64,000 nucleotides of DNA from positions 1,116,001 through 1,180,000 of the forward strand of contig NZ_CZRP01000013.1 of assembly GCF_001458115.1 (NCBI RefSeq), in the 5' to 3' direction. The notes beneath the pieces were generated by a model. The model worked only from the letters and a program-made list of their open reading frames with translations. It ran no database searches and was not told the origin of the DNA. Within the stretch, counting starts at the first letter, position 1, and the number at the start of each line of letters is the position of its first letter. Positions 17,018 through 26,698 of the stretch are shown in pieces. A program made the position numbers and the translations under genes. The stretch comes from Gracilibacillus massiliensis. GTDB lineage: Bacteria > Bacillota > Bacilli > Bacillales > Amphibacillaceae.

Positions 17018-18547
17018 ATGAGAGAATTTTATAAAGTATTAATTGTAGATGATGAAATGTTGATTCGCCAAGGCATTATTAATTATATAGAATGGGAAAA
17101 TGAAGGGTACAAAATTATTGGGGAAGCCTCTAATGGTGTGGAAGCCATGCAGTTAATGGAGACTCATCACCCCCATATTATCATTACAGATATTGTGATG
17201 CCGGGGATGGATGGAATAGAGTTAGTAAAAAACGTAAAAGATTCTTATCCTGAAACAGAAATCATTGTTTTAAGTAGCTTTGAAAATTTTGATTATGTTA
17301 AACAGACCTTTCAAAATGGCGTTGCTGATTATATCTTAAAACCAAAATTACAAACAGATGAACTTTTACAAACATTAAACAGAGTGACAAAATCACAAAA
17401 GAAAACGACTCAATCTAAAGAGTCACAACCTTCTATAGAGGAAATTTTGCAAAAAATAATAGCTGGATATCAATCCATTCGAGAAATGGATTATGCTCGT
17501 GAACAGTTATCTAAAGATACATTTATCCTCATTGAATCTTTTTGGAATAAAAGAACAGATCAGCAATTATCCCATCATATTATTACAAATCAATTAGAAA
17601 ATAGGCTTAGTAATGCAATACTTCGCAGCGTACCTTTTAAAGAGAATAGTGCACTCTATTTAGTCAATTTCTCAGAAATGTCGATAAATGAGCTGAAAGA
17701 AGCGGTATATAATAGTAGTAAAAATATATCTGCTAACCAATTAAAATGGGTGATAAGTAATCCTTTTGATTCTTTGGAAGATCTGAAAACTAATTATGAA
17801 ATAACTCATAAAAAAATTATACAATATCATTTTTATTTGCCTGAGGTGAATTTTCTTTTCTATGATAATTTACCGGAATCAGAAATCGTAAATACTGAAT
17901 TTGATTTAAATCATATGATCTACTTATTCAAAAGAAAGCAATTCCAAGAAGCCTTTATTTATTTAAACAAACACATTGGATTATTATCGAATCAATACAA
18001 TACTGACGTTTTCGAGTTTCAATCATGGTTGGAAAACATAATCTTTAACATTATTGTATTACTTGGCAACATGAACTATGGCATTGAGGAACTCGAAAAA
18101 GAGAAATACCAGTATTTCCAAGAGATTAATGAAGCTTTTAATGTACGAGAAGCGATATCTACATTTGACCAATTTCTATCCAAAGTAGAGCAAAAAGTTT
18201 TACCAGAAAATGCTGAAGCAATGTCTAATATTCAATTATTACTGGATTATATTGAAGAAAATTATGATAATCATCTTACATTAAGTACATTAGCAAGGCA
18301 TTTTCATTTTAACCCTTCTTATTTGTCGAGTTACTTTAGCAAACATCATAAAGAAGGCTTTAGCGATTATTTAAATTATATTCGAATCAAAAATGCAATG
18401 CAGCTACTTGAATCTACTGATAAGTCTATCTCTTCTATAAGTGAAGCAGTTGGCTACTCAGATCCTAGCTATTTCACAAAAGTATTTAAGAAAGTGACAA
18501 ACACTTCTCCTAGTACCTACCGAAAAGAAAACAAACGACAGAATTGA
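17018..18547 (+). CDS. Response regulator, YesN type (receiver plus AraC output)
   Basis: A 509-residue response regulator. The receiver domain (residues 1-120) has the acidic pair D11/D12, phospho-acceptor D58 in IIITDIVMPGMDG and Lys in DYILKPK. A middle region of about 270 residues without clear motifs precedes a C-terminal AraC double helix-turn-helix (LSTLARHFHFNPSYLSSYFS, then ISEAVGYSDPSYFTKVFKK). The ATG at 17018 follows AAAAGGAGG by 12 bases. The kinase gene follows at once, then a CUT1 importer, the usual YesMN arrangement for sensing an oligosaccharide. Confidence 0.9.
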   Translation: MREFYKVLIVDDEMLIRQGIINYIEWENEGYKIIGEASNGVEAMQLMETHHPHIIITDIVMPGMDGIELVKNVKDSYPETEIIVLSSFENFDYVKQTFQNGVADYILKPKLQTDELLQTLNRVTKSQKKTTQSKESQPSIEEILQKIIAGYQSIREMDYAREQLSKDTFILIESFWNKRTDQQLSHHIITNQLENRLSNAILRSVPFKENSALYLVNFSEMSINELKEAVYNSSKNISANQLKWVISNPFDSLEDLKTNYEITHKKIIQYHFYLPEVNFLFYDNLPESEIVNTEFDLNHMIYLFKRKQFQEAFIYLNKHIGLLSNQYNTDVFEFQSWLENIIFNIIVLLGNMNYGIEELEKEKYQYFQEINEAFNVREAISTFDQFLSKVEQKVLPENAEAMSNIQLLLDYIEENYDNHLTLSTLARHFHFNPSYLSSYFSKHHKEGFSDYLNYIRIKNAMQLLESTDKSISSISEAVGYSDPSYFTKVFKKVTNTSPSTYRKENKRQN

Positions 18548-18558
18548 GGACATCTCAA

Positions 18559-20319
18559 ATGAAGAAACTCATTCGTATTTTTCAAGCAAATAATTTATTT
18601 ATTAAAATATTCTTAGTTATGGTGGTTAGTGTTATTGCAGTATCAATTATGATCACATATAACAGTATTCGCATGTCAACAAACTTATTTCTTGATACTT
18701 TTAGTATAACTAATTCCAAGATCATGGACCAAATTACAGAAAGATTTAATTTGTTTACCAATTCGATCGTTTCTGCCTCTCTTGAAGTGGATACAAACGG
18801 TACGATTAAACAATTATTACAAGTTGATCATGAAACCGCTAGTGAACAATCGCCTTATTATTATCATATGACATATGAAATGGAGCGGATATTTGCAGAA
18901 GTTGACCCAAATGATGCCAATATGATTATTTTAAGTAACCAACAAGATGTTTTTAATATGAATTATATTAAATGGCCAGTTGATGGAGAATTATTGGCTA
19001 ATCATGATATTATTGATCGCGTAGAAAAGAGTGACACGGATATTGTCTATCAATTTGAGCAATCTGAGGTAACAAATGGGGTTCCGATGGTAATTGCTTC
19101 AAAAGCTTTAAAATTAAGGTCAGATGAAATATATGGCTATTTATTCTTTTCGTTGACAGAGCCCGATTTAAAAAAGTTCTATGAGAGCTATACAAGTGCA
19201 GGAAATAATGTCTTATTAATGACCCCAAAAGGAGAAATTATATCCAGTAATCAAGAGGAACTTATTGGCGACTCCTCTTTAGAACTGTTGAGCTATGCAG
19301 AAGGAGTTAAAGGAGAAAGTTTAGAATATCGTAATATTAATGTGTTTGGACAAGAATTTGTGTTTCTTTCACAGTATATCCCTAGCATGGATATCTACCT
19401 TGTAAATTTAATCGACCAGGAGGTAGTGGCAGATAATGTCATTAATGCGAGTGATATTTTATTAATTGCTATCGCCATAGTAAGTTTGGCTGTATTAGTT
19501 GCCTTTTTAATTTTGCGTAAGATGACTGTTTCCATTAGTCAATTAGTTCGACAAATATCCGACATGGCAAGATATCAGTTTAATAAACCATTAAAAGAAG
19601 CTGGTGGATATGAAACACGCAAAATTGCTAAGGCCTTTAATTATATGTTAAATGAATTACAAGATTACGTGCAGATTTTAATGAACACACAGGATAAGCA
19701 ACGAAAGGCTGAATTAGAAGCACTACAACACCAAATAAATCCACATTTTATTTATAATACATTGGCTTCGATAAAATTCATGATACGACAAGAGAAGAAA
19801 GAAACAGCATCAAATACTATCGATTCTTTTATATCACTATTACAAAATTCATTAAGCAATGTGGATGAAACGATTACTGTAAAACAAGAATTAGAAAATT
19901 TAAAAAGCTATGTGCAAATTAATCAGGCCCGTTACGGAGAGCGTATTAAAGTAAATTACTTAATTTCTCCAGATTGCATAGATCTGTTGATACCAAAACT
20001 AGTGATCCAGCCTTTTATCGAAAATGCATTTTTTCATGCGTTTACGAAAAAAAAGACTGGCTTCATTCAAATACTGATTGCCAATCGTGAAGATAATCTA
20101 ATTTGTGAAATTATTGATAATGGTGATGGGATGATTTCTGATCAATTAGATAATAAAACCATTAAAACAAAAGAGAAACGTCAGCTCTTCAGTGGGATTG
20201 GTGTTAAAAACGTACATGAAAGAATTCAGCTACTATATGGCAAAGACTATGGTGTAGAAATAGAAAGCGAACCATTTCAAGGGACAAAAGTATTAATAAA
20301 ACTGCCAATCCGTAATTAA
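18559..20319 (+). CDS. Sensor histidine kinase, YesM type
   Basis: A 586-residue kinase: transmembrane segment near residues 14-33, an extracellular sensor of about 260 residues, a second segment near 298-320, a HAMP-like linker, the His-kinase box LQHQINPHFIYNTLASIKFM (His near 395) and an ATPase domain with the ENAFFHAF N-box and DNGDGM. An in-frame TTG at 18544 overlaps the regulator stop; the ATG at 18559 is preferred because GAGGA lies eight bases before it. It likely senses an extracellular sugar and phosphorylates the adjacent regulator. Confidence 0.9.
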   Translation: MKKLIRIFQANNLFIKIFLVMVVSVIAVSIMITYNSIRMSTNLFLDTFSITNSKIMDQITERFNLFTNSIVSASLEVDTNGTIKQLLQVDHETASEQSPYYYHMTYEMERIFAEVDPNDANMIILSNQQDVFNMNYIKWPVDGELLANHDIIDRVEKSDTDIVYQFEQSEVTNGVPMVIASKALKLRSDEIYGYLFFSLTEPDLKKFYESYTSAGNNVLLMTPKGEIISSNQEELIGDSSLELLSYAEGVKGESLEYRNINVFGQEFVFLSQYIPSMDIYLVNLIDQEVVADNVINASDILLIAIAIVSLAVLVAFLILRKMTVSISQLVRQISDMARYQFNKPLKEAGGYETRKIAKAFNYMLNELQDYVQILMNTQDKQRKAELEALQHQINPHFIYNTLASIKFMIRQEKKETASNTIDSFISLLQNSLSNVDETITVKQELENLKSYVQINQARYGERIKVNYLISPDCIDLLIPKLVIQPFIENAFFHAFTKKKTGFIQILIANREDNLICEIIDNGDGMISDQLDNKTIKTKEKRQLFSGIGVKNVHERIQLLYGKDYGVEIESEPFQGTKVLIKLPIRN

Positions 20320-20354
20320 TTTAGTAATAACAACCGGTTAAGCCCACCCGGTTC

Positions 20355-20645
20355 TTTATGTAGTAATTTTGAAATGGATAATAAATTTAGCATCCGCTCC
20401 GGCTTGCCGGATTTTATTACACATGTTAAGAAAGTTCGAAAAGTTAGCTGTCACAAATGATGTAGAACTACTTTATAGCGTAGGTCGTCCGCTTCCACTC
20501 CTACGGGATGATTTTCGCCTAAGATCCACTTTAGTAAGCGAGCTGTGCTTACTAAAGGTAGCTTAAGATGTGTCGTGGAAAGGGAAGTGGACAGCCATAG
20601 CGGTGGATTCATATACACTACATTTCAAAATGTCTACATTGAAAA
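20355..20645. repeat. Dispersed composite repeat, copy D (about 290 bp)
   Basis: This lies in the gene-free stretch 20320-20881. The left end is GTAGTAATTTTGAAATGG and the right end ACTACATTTCAAAATG. The left module is shortened after CCGCTCCGGCTTGCCGG; the right module (about 20478-20605) retains TAAGATCCACTTTAGTAAGC paired with GCTTACTAAAGGTAGCTTA. A short AACCGG / CCGGTT hairpin at 20334-20353 may end the kinase transcript. The remaining A/T-rich part to 20880 holds the cre site of the next operon. Confidence 0.72.
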
Positions 20646-20835
20646 CATGTTGATACAGCAGATTATATGCTTTCCTTACTTATAAAAAAATCTTTAAATT
20701 CTAAATATAATACCGAATCTAAAAAAAATACTAATATTTTTAGAAAGAATAGTACATTCTAAAAATAATCTCATTTTTTACTAAAGATCGTCCAAGAGGT
20801 TTTTAGTATTTTTTGTTACAATTTCATTACAGTGC

Positions 20836-20849
20836 TGAAAACGATTTCA
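20836..20849 (+). promoter_or_regulatory. CcpA cre site of the CUT1 importer operon
   Basis: TGAAAACGATTTCA is a symmetric cre-like sequence, 33 bp before the GTG start of the binding-protein gene. Possible -10 hexamers (TACAAT at 20817, TACAGT at 20828) lie just upstream but no convincing -35 box is seen, fitting control by the adjacent AraC-type regulator plus CcpA. Confidence 0.65.
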
Positions 20850-20881
20850 ACACTACACAAAATATATAGGGGGTTATTATA

Positions 20882-22213
20882 GTGAGAGAAACATTTACTA
20901 AGAAATTTTGGTTGTTAATGGTAGCACTATTAACTACTGTAGTTTTAGCAGCATGCTCTGGTGGAGATGACGATGCTGCAGAAGAAGGTAGTGAAGGTGG
21001 CAGTGATGAAGGTGGAGAAACAGCTGGTGATGAAGGTGCCGATATAACAGCATGGGCATGGGATGTTAATTTCAACATTGCTTCATTAGAGCTTGCACTT
21101 GAACATTATGACAATGAAGATTATTCAATGGAAATTATTGAAAATGCTCAAGATGATATTGTACAAAAATTAAACACTGGTTTAAGTTCTGGAACAATGC
21201 AAGGTATGCCTAACATTGTATTAATTGAAGATCAGCGTGCACAAAGTTTCTTACAGTCTTATCCAGATGCATTCTATCCGATCGGTGATTATTTCAACAC
21301 AGATGATTTTGCCGAATATAAAATTCCACCAACAAGTTTTGATGGAGAACAATATGGTCTTCCATTCGATACTGGTGCAACAGGTTTCTTCTACCGTACA
21401 GATTATTTAGAAGAAGCAGGCTATGCTCAGGAAGATTTAGAAGATATTACATGGGATGAATTTGTAGCAATTGCACAAGATGTTAAAGGTCAAACAGGTA
21501 ATCCAATGCTTGCACTTGACCCTAATGATTTAGGAATTCTACGAGTTATGATGCAAACAACTGGTACATGGTATACAACTGAAGATGGTGAGATCAATAT
21601 CGAAAATAATGAACCGCTAAAAGTAGCTTTAGAACATTACAAAACACTTATGGACAATGACTTAGTGAAATTAGTTTCTGACTGGAGTCAATATCTAGCA
21701 GCTTTTAACAGTGGTGATGTAGCATCTGTTCCTGCTGGTAATTGGATCGCTCCAAGTATTGAAGCAGAAGAGTCTCAATCAGGTCAATGGAGAGTTGCTC
21801 CAACTCCTCGTTTAGACATGGAAGGTGCTGCAAATGCATCCAACCAAGGCGGTAGTTCTTGGTATGTATTGAATATCGATGGAAAAGAAGCAGCAGCAGA
21901 ATTTCTTGGAAGCACATTTGGTTCTAATTCTGACTTCTACCAGGAATTACTTACAGAAGTAGGGGCAATTGGTACGTATAAACCAGCTTCTGAAGGTGAT
22001 GCATATCAATACGAAAACGAATTTTTCGGTGGACAACAAGTTATTTATGAAATTTCTCAATGGATGGAAGAAATACCACAAGTTGATTATGGAATGAATA
22101 CTTATGGAATCGAAGATATTTTATCTGCTGAAATTCAACAATATTTGGATGGAAAAGAATTAGATGATGTCTTAGCAGATACACAAACACAAGCTGAAAA
22201 CCAGTTTAAGTAA
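20882..22213 (+). CDS. Sugar ABC transporter binding lipoprotein
   Basis: A 443-residue family 1 solute-binding protein. The signal peptide ends in VLAAC with lipidated Cys25, followed by an acidic Gly/Glu/Asp linker. The mature domain has the usual sugar-binding signatures (SGTMQGMPNIVLIEDQ, GDVASVPAGNWIAPS). The start is GTG, preceded by AGGGGG with eight bases spacing. It heads a binding protein-permease-permease operon after the YesMN-type system, under a cre site. The ligand is probably a plant oligosaccharide but cannot be named, as no glycosidase gene is attached. Confidence 0.88.
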   Translation: MRETFTKKFWLLMVALLTTVVLAACSGGDDDAAEEGSEGGSDEGGETAGDEGADITAWAWDVNFNIASLELALEHYDNEDYSMEIIENAQDDIVQKLNTGLSSGTMQGMPNIVLIEDQRAQSFLQSYPDAFYPIGDYFNTDDFAEYKIPPTSFDGEQYGLPFDTGATGFFYRTDYLEEAGYAQEDLEDITWDEFVAIAQDVKGQTGNPMLALDPNDLGILRVMMQTTGTWYTTEDGEINIENNEPLKVALEHYKTLMDNDLVKLVSDWSQYLAAFNSGDVASVPAGNWIAPSIEAEESQSGQWRVAPTPRLDMEGAANASNQGGSSWYVLNIDGKEAAAEFLGSTFGSNSDFYQELLTEVGAIGTYKPASEGDAYQYENEFFGGQQVIYEISQWMEEIPQVDYGMNTYGIEDILSAEIQQYLDGKELDDVLADTQTQAENQFK

Positions 22214-22232
22214 TTTAGCATTTTAATCTTAA

Positions 22233-22271
22233 ATAGAAGAGCTAACCCTTTAATTAGGGTTTCTCTTCTAT
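22233..22271 (+). other. Stem-loop after the binding-protein gene
   Basis: Arms ATAGAAGAG and CTCTTCTAT flank an inner ACCC/GGGT pairing, 20 bp after the binding-protein stop. A weak T/A-rich tail follows. It is placed like the hairpins behind the other binding-protein genes and may attenuate the permease genes or protect the upstream mRNA. Confidence 0.65.
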
Positions 22272-22299
22272 ATTAAGAAATACGAGGAGGGGGAACATC

Positions 22300-23205
22300 T
22301 TGAGTCAACTATCAAATACAGTCAAACCTACGTTTATGCAACGTTTTAAAAAGAATTATATTGGTTGGATTTTCATTCTATTATCAGTAGTGGGAATCAG
22401 CCTTTTTTACTTTTATCCTATGGTTCAAGCCTTCATTCTATCGCTTCAATCCGGGATGGGAGCTAATTTAGAATTTGTTGGTTTTGACAACTATGTAAGA
22501 TTATTTAATGATCCGACATTTATTACAGCATTAACGAATACAATATTGTACTTGTTAATTCAAGTCCCAGTAATGATTGTATTAGCTTTAATATTTTCCG
22601 TGTTATTAAATGATCCTACATTAAAATTCAGAGGTTTTTTCCGTACCGCAATATTCTTACCTGCAGTAACTTCACTTGTAGCATACGCAGTTATTTTTAA
22701 GTATTTATTTGGAAATGACGGAATCGTAAATGATTTACTGTTGAGTCTAAACCTTGTTTCTGATCCAATATCCTTTCTTTCAGATTCGTTTTGGGCAAAG
22801 ATAACCATCATCTTAGCTATTACTTGGAGATGGACTGGCTATAATATGATCTTCTATTTATCTGCATTACAGAACGTGGATAAGTCAATGTATGAAGCGG
22901 CTAGAATTGATGGAGCTTCTGCCCTACAACAATTTTTCTTTATAACAATTCCACTATTGAAACCAATTATTCTCTTTACATCAATCGTATCAACCATAGG
23001 TACGTTACAGTTATTTGATGAAGTTATGAATATTACAAGCGGTGGACCTGGTAATGCAACAATGACAATATCAATGTATATTTATAATTTATCATTTGAG
23101 TATACACCAGACTTCGGATATGCAGCTACGGTTTCTTATGTAATTCTGATCATAGTTGTCGTTCTATCCTTTATCCAATTTAAAGTGGCAGGTGATCGAG
23201 ATTGA
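22300..23205 (+). CDS. Sugar ABC permease, MalF-like
   Basis: A 301-residue CUT1 permease with six predicted membrane segments and the EAA loop MYEAARIDGASALQQF near residue 200. It starts with TTG after GAGGAGGGGG. It has no long MalF extension, so it belongs to the LacF/UgpA-like short group. Its end overlaps the next permease start by four bases. It forms the membrane channel with the following gene for the sugar bound by the upstream lipoprotein. Confidence 0.88.
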   Translation: MSQLSNTVKPTFMQRFKKNYIGWIFILLSVVGISLFYFYPMVQAFILSLQSGMGANLEFVGFDNYVRLFNDPTFITALTNTILYLLIQVPVMIVLALIFSVLLNDPTLKFRGFFRTAIFLPAVTSLVAYAVIFKYLFGNDGIVNDLLLSLNLVSDPISFLSDSFWAKITIILAITWRWTGYNMIFYLSALQNVDKSMYEAARIDGASALQQFFFITIPLLKPIILFTSIVSTIGTLQLFDEVMNITSGGPGNATMTISMYIYNLSFEYTPDFGYAATVSYVILIIVVVLSFIQFKVAGDRD

Positions 23206-24029
23206 AAAAATTTAAAAGAGTATTTATTTACCTATTCTTAAGCACTGCAGCTATCATATCGATTTTCCCATTTTTGTGGATGCTTGTAAGTATGACGAAT
23301 AAATCGGTAGACGTTACAGCTGGCCGCTTAATACCAGGAACGCACTTAATTGAGAATTTCAAAAATTTGTTAGATCAAACTCAGATAGGGTTAGCAATAT
23401 GGAATTCTCTTGTAATTGCTGTAATTACAACCTTCTTAACCTTATTGATAGGTTCATTAGCAGGTTACGGTTTTGAAATATATCGATCTAAAATGAAAGA
23501 TACGGTATTTAATATCTTAATCTTGTCAATGATGATTCCTTTTGCTGCGATTATGATTCCTTTGTATCGACTATTTGGTCAAATTTCAAACGATGCGCCA
23601 TTAATTGGTTTAGATACATTAGCGGCTGCGTTTTTACCAACTATCATTACAGCTTTCTTCATTTTCTTTTTCAGACAAAATACAAAAATGTTTGCGAGAG
23701 AACTTGTGGAAGCGGGTCGTATTGATGGACTCAGTGAACTCGGTATCTTTTTCCGAATTTATTTACCTACGATGAAAACGACTTATGCAGCTGCAGCTAT
23801 TATTGCCTTTATGAATAGTTGGAATAACTATTTATGGCCATTAGTAGTTCTACAGTCTCCTGACAAACAGACGATACCATTATTGATTTCGAACTTAGGT
23901 GCAGGTTACACGCCTGACTATGGTGTTATTATGCTAGCTATCGTTATTGCTACATTACCAACTGCAATTGTCTTCTTCTTGATGCAAAGACACTTCGTAG
24001 CCGGTATGATGGGCTCTGTAAAAGGTTGA
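23202..24029 (+). CDS. Sugar ABC permease, MalG-like
   Basis: A 275-residue CUT1 permease with six membrane segments, EAA loop ELVEAGRIDGLSELGIF near residue 168 and the typical C-terminal FVAGMMGSVKG. It starts with a TTG that overlaps the TGA of the previous gene, implying translational coupling. It is the last gene of the operon, followed by a strong terminator. No ATPase gene is present; such importers generally share an MsmX-type ATPase encoded elsewhere. Confidence 0.88.
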   Translation: MKKFKRVFIYLFLSTAAIISIFPFLWMLVSMTNKSVDVTAGRLIPGTHLIENFKNLLDQTQIGLAIWNSLVIAVITTFLTLLIGSLAGYGFEIYRSKMKDTVFNILILSMMIPFAAIMIPLYRLFGQISNDAPLIGLDTLAAAFLPTIITAFFIFFFRQNTKMFARELVEAGRIDGLSELGIFFRIYLPTMKTTYAAAAIIAFMNSWNNYLWPLVVLQSPDKQTIPLLISNLGAGYTPDYGVIMLAIVIATLPTAIVFFLMQRHFVAGMMGSVKG

Positions 24030-24069
24030 AAAAAAGGTGAAGCTGGGATAACCCCTGCTTCACCTTTTT
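24030..24069 (+). terminator. Terminator of the CUT1 importer operon
   Basis: The stem AAAAGGTGAAGC / GCTTCACCTTTT closes a 13-base loop directly after the permease stop, with T-runs available on both strands. It may also serve the convergent adenine deaminase gene. Confidence 0.85.
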
Positions 24070-24088
24070 AATGGAGAATTCAATGTGT

Positions 24089-24116
24089 TTCACGGGAATC
24101 GCCGATTAATCCCACA
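24089..24116. repeat. Minimal inverted unit of the 21-bp-periodic repeat family
   Basis: A single TTTCACGGGAAT core (ACGGG at 24092) faces one inverted ATCCCAC core (CCCAC at 24111), a start-to-start distance of 19 bp. The same central spacing occurs in the large arrays at 40374 and 56159. It lies two bases after the adenine deaminase stop. Confidence 0.55.
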
Positions 24117-24117
24117 A

Positions 24118-25878
24118 TCAGTTTTTGATTACATCGATTAGTTCGAATTTGGTTACATCTACTAATCCTCTGTTGGAAATTCTTACTTCTGGGATAACTG
24201 GTAAGGCGATTAGTGAAAAGGTCATAAAAGGCGCATGAATTTTGCAACCAAGTTGTTTCCATGCTGCCTCCAATTTCCTAACTTGTTCCACCACGATTTC
24301 CAATGGCTGATCTGACATTAAACCTGCAATCACCATCGGTACGTGTGCTAAAATCTCACCGTTTTCTACTACAACCATGCCACCACCATAGTCAGCTAAC
24401 GTGTTTGCAGCTAAAGCCATATCTTCCTCATTCACACCCATCACTAACAAATTATGGCTGTCATGTGCAACGGTCGAAGCAACCGCCCCAGATTTCAACC
24501 CAAATCCTTGTGCAAATCCCAAAGATATTTGACCTGTACCATGATGACGATCGATACATGCTAACAAAATAACATCCTGTTCTAAATCTGCTTTAATAAC
24601 ACCATCTTTCACTTCTAAAGTGGTTGTCATTTTTTCTGTACGTGCACTATTTTCAATGACACGAATCCCATTAATATCTACTTTCTGTTTATTAGTAGTT
24701 GTTAATCTAAAATCGGTGGCCGAGAGTGTATCTCTTAAATTCACCGTGTTTTTAGCACTTTCTGGATACTGGAATTCAGGAATCATCTTGACTAATTCAT
24801 TATCAGAAACTATCAACTCACCATTTGTAATTACTGTACTAGGCTCCATTTTATTCAAATCGTCTATTAAAATGATATCTGCATATTTACCCGGGGTAAT
24901 ACTACCCAATTGTTTGTCCATTTGAAAATATCTTGCTACATTAATGGTAACCATTTGGATCGCCGTTACTGGATCGACACCTTCTTCAATGGCCCGACGA
25001 ACCACATGATTGATTTGCCCTTTTTCTACTAATGTTTCTGGATAGATATCATCTGTTACAAGGGAAACATTAGCAGAATCAATACCATCCTCTGTTATGA
25101 TCTTAATAACCTCTTTGACATCCTGCCAAGCTGACCCTTCACGAATCATAATATGCATACCGAGCCTAGCTTTCTCTAATGCTTGCTCCTTCGCTACCGC
25201 TTCATGACAAGAATCCACTCCAGATGCAATATATGCTTGTAACATTTCAGTGGGACCATCTGGGAAATGACCTGTAACTGTTTTTCTTGCTGCCATTGTG
25301 GCTTCTATTTCCTTTATCATCTTAGGGTCATTATAGACGACACCAGGAAAATTCATAACTTCTCCAAGTCCTACCACGCCATCCCATTGAAGACCAGCTT
25401 CGATATCCTTTTCATCAAGCGCTGCCCCTGCATCTTCTAAATCAGTTGTTGCAGGAACACAAGAAGGAAACGTCGTAAATACTTTTAAAGGTAATTGTTG
25501 CCCCTCCTCATGCATTAAACGAACCCCTTCTGTCCCTAATACATTAGCTATTTCATGTGGATCCATAAAAATAGCAGTTGTACCTTTGAGTAATGCTGCC
25601 TTTGCGAATTCTGTCACTGATAACATGGTACTTTCTACATGCATGTGTCCATCCATTAGACCAGGTGCGATATATTGATCGGTCGCATCAATAATTTTCG
25701 TATCATTACCAATTACATGACTTGCGTTACCTATATAGGCAATCCTCTCACCTTTTATTGCTATGTCGATATTTTCTTGCAATTCTTTCGTCATCACATT
25801 TACTAATGTTCCATTGCGAATAACAATATCTGCTTCCGTTTCTCCAAGTGCGACACTTCTTAATAGTTCTCGATTCAT
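24118..25878 (-). CDS. adeC: Adenine deaminase
   Basis: A 586-residue adenine deaminase of the amidohydrolase superfamily, full length. It converts adenine to hypoxanthine in purine salvage. The metal-binding motifs are GLMDGHMHVEST near residue 84 and AIFMDPHEIANV; the C-terminal domain has DRHHGTGQ and ASTVAHDSHNL, typical of AdeC. The ATG at 25878 follows AGGAGAT; an upstream in-frame ATG has no such site. The gene converges on the sugar importer and diverges from the YesL-like gene. Likely expressed alone. Confidence 0.93.
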   Translation of the reverse strand: MNRELLRSVALGETEADIVIRNGTLVNVMTKELQENIDIAIKGERIAYIGNASHVIGNDTKIIDATDQYIAPGLMDGHMHVESTMLSVTEFAKAALLKGTTAIFMDPHEIANVLGTEGVRLMHEEGQQLPLKVFTTFPSCVPATTDLEDAGAALDEKDIEAGLQWDGVVGLGEVMNFPGVVYNDPKMIKEIEATMAARKTVTGHFPDGPTEMLQAYIASGVDSCHEAVAKEQALEKARLGMHIMIREGSAWQDVKEVIKIITEDGIDSANVSLVTDDIYPETLVEKGQINHVVRRAIEEGVDPVTAIQMVTINVARYFQMDKQLGSITPGKYADIILIDDLNKMEPSTVITNGELIVSDNELVKMIPEFQYPESAKNTVNLRDTLSATDFRLTTTNKQKVDINGIRVIENSARTEKMTTTLEVKDGVIKADLEQDVILLACIDRHHGTGQISLGFAQGFGLKSGAVASTVAHDSHNLLVMGVNEEDMALAANTLADYGGGMVVVENGEILAHVPMVIAGLMSDQPLEIVVEQVRKLEAAWKQLGCKIHAPFMTFSLIALPVIPEVRISNRGLVDVTKFELIDVIKN

Positions 25879-26065
25879 GTTATAATCTCCTATCATTTTC
25901 AATTATTGGACGAGTCCTTCCTCACTTTTGTTTAGATATTTTTGCGTATCGTAAGTTTTTATAAGTTCCTCCTATAATAAGGTTTATAATAGTTTAACGT
26001 CAACGTTTAGATGTTCTTCTTATTATGGTAAAATAAATAGAGATTACTATTTTAGGAGAGAAAAC

Positions 26066-26698
26066 ATGAGAAACTCATTATTTGCCGCAACAGAATGGAT
26101 TACCCGTTTCGCTTATGTCAATATTTTATGGATGGCCTTTACTATAATAGGGCTTGGTATCTTTGGACTCTTTCCCGCAACCGTTGCAATGTTTACTTTA
26201 ATCAGACAATGGATCATGGGAAATACAGATGAACCTGTCTTCACCCGTTTTTGGCAAACCTATAAAAAGGAATTCCTCAAAAGCAACTTGATAGGATTAG
26301 TGTTTTATGTAATCAGTCTACTTTTTTATATTAATTTTCAGTTCATTCAATTTTATCAAGGTGGATTCTATAACGTTGTTAAAGTACCATTATATATCTT
26401 TATGTTAGCAATTTCTTTAACATTGATATATATTATACCAACATTTGTTCATTATGAACTACGTTTCTTAGATATTTGGAAAAATGCTTTTCTTGTTATG
26501 CTTATTCATCCACTGCACAATATCTCAATGGTAGTTGGTGCTGGTGCTGTATTATACGTGATGTATTCGTTTCCAGGAGCTTTGTTCTTTTTTGGTGCTA
26601 GTTTAGTCGGTTATATTATAATGGGGACCTGTTATCATGCATTTAGAAAAGTAGCAGCAAAAAAGGAAACAATAGTAGAAAAACAGGCTGGGACATAA
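26066..26698 (+). CDS. YesL-like DUF624 membrane protein
   Basis: A 210-residue integral membrane protein with about five hydrophobic segments. The N-terminal pattern (TEWITRFAYVNILWMAFTIIGLGIFGLFPATVAMF) is that of DUF624/YesL proteins, commonly found in operons with CUT1 importers and YesMN systems; their biochemical role is not settled. Here the gene stands alone, divergent from adenine deaminase, with GGAGAG before its ATG. A repeat copy follows. It may assist the importers on either side, but that is inference. Confidence 0.85.
   Translation: MRNSLFAATEWITRFAYVNILWMAFTIIGLGIFGLFPATVAMFTLIRQWIMGNTDEPVFTRFWQTYKKEFLKSNLIGLVFYVISLLFYINFQFIQFYQGGFYNVVKVPLYIFMLAISLTLIYIIPTFVHYELRFLDIWKNAFLVMLIHPLHNISMVVGAGAVLYVMYSFPGALFFFGASLVGYIIMGTCYHAFRKVAAKKETIVEKQAGT

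Noticed and set aside
20369-20566. Possible small gene of 65 codons
   Set aside because: Chance frame inside repeat copy D; no start signal.
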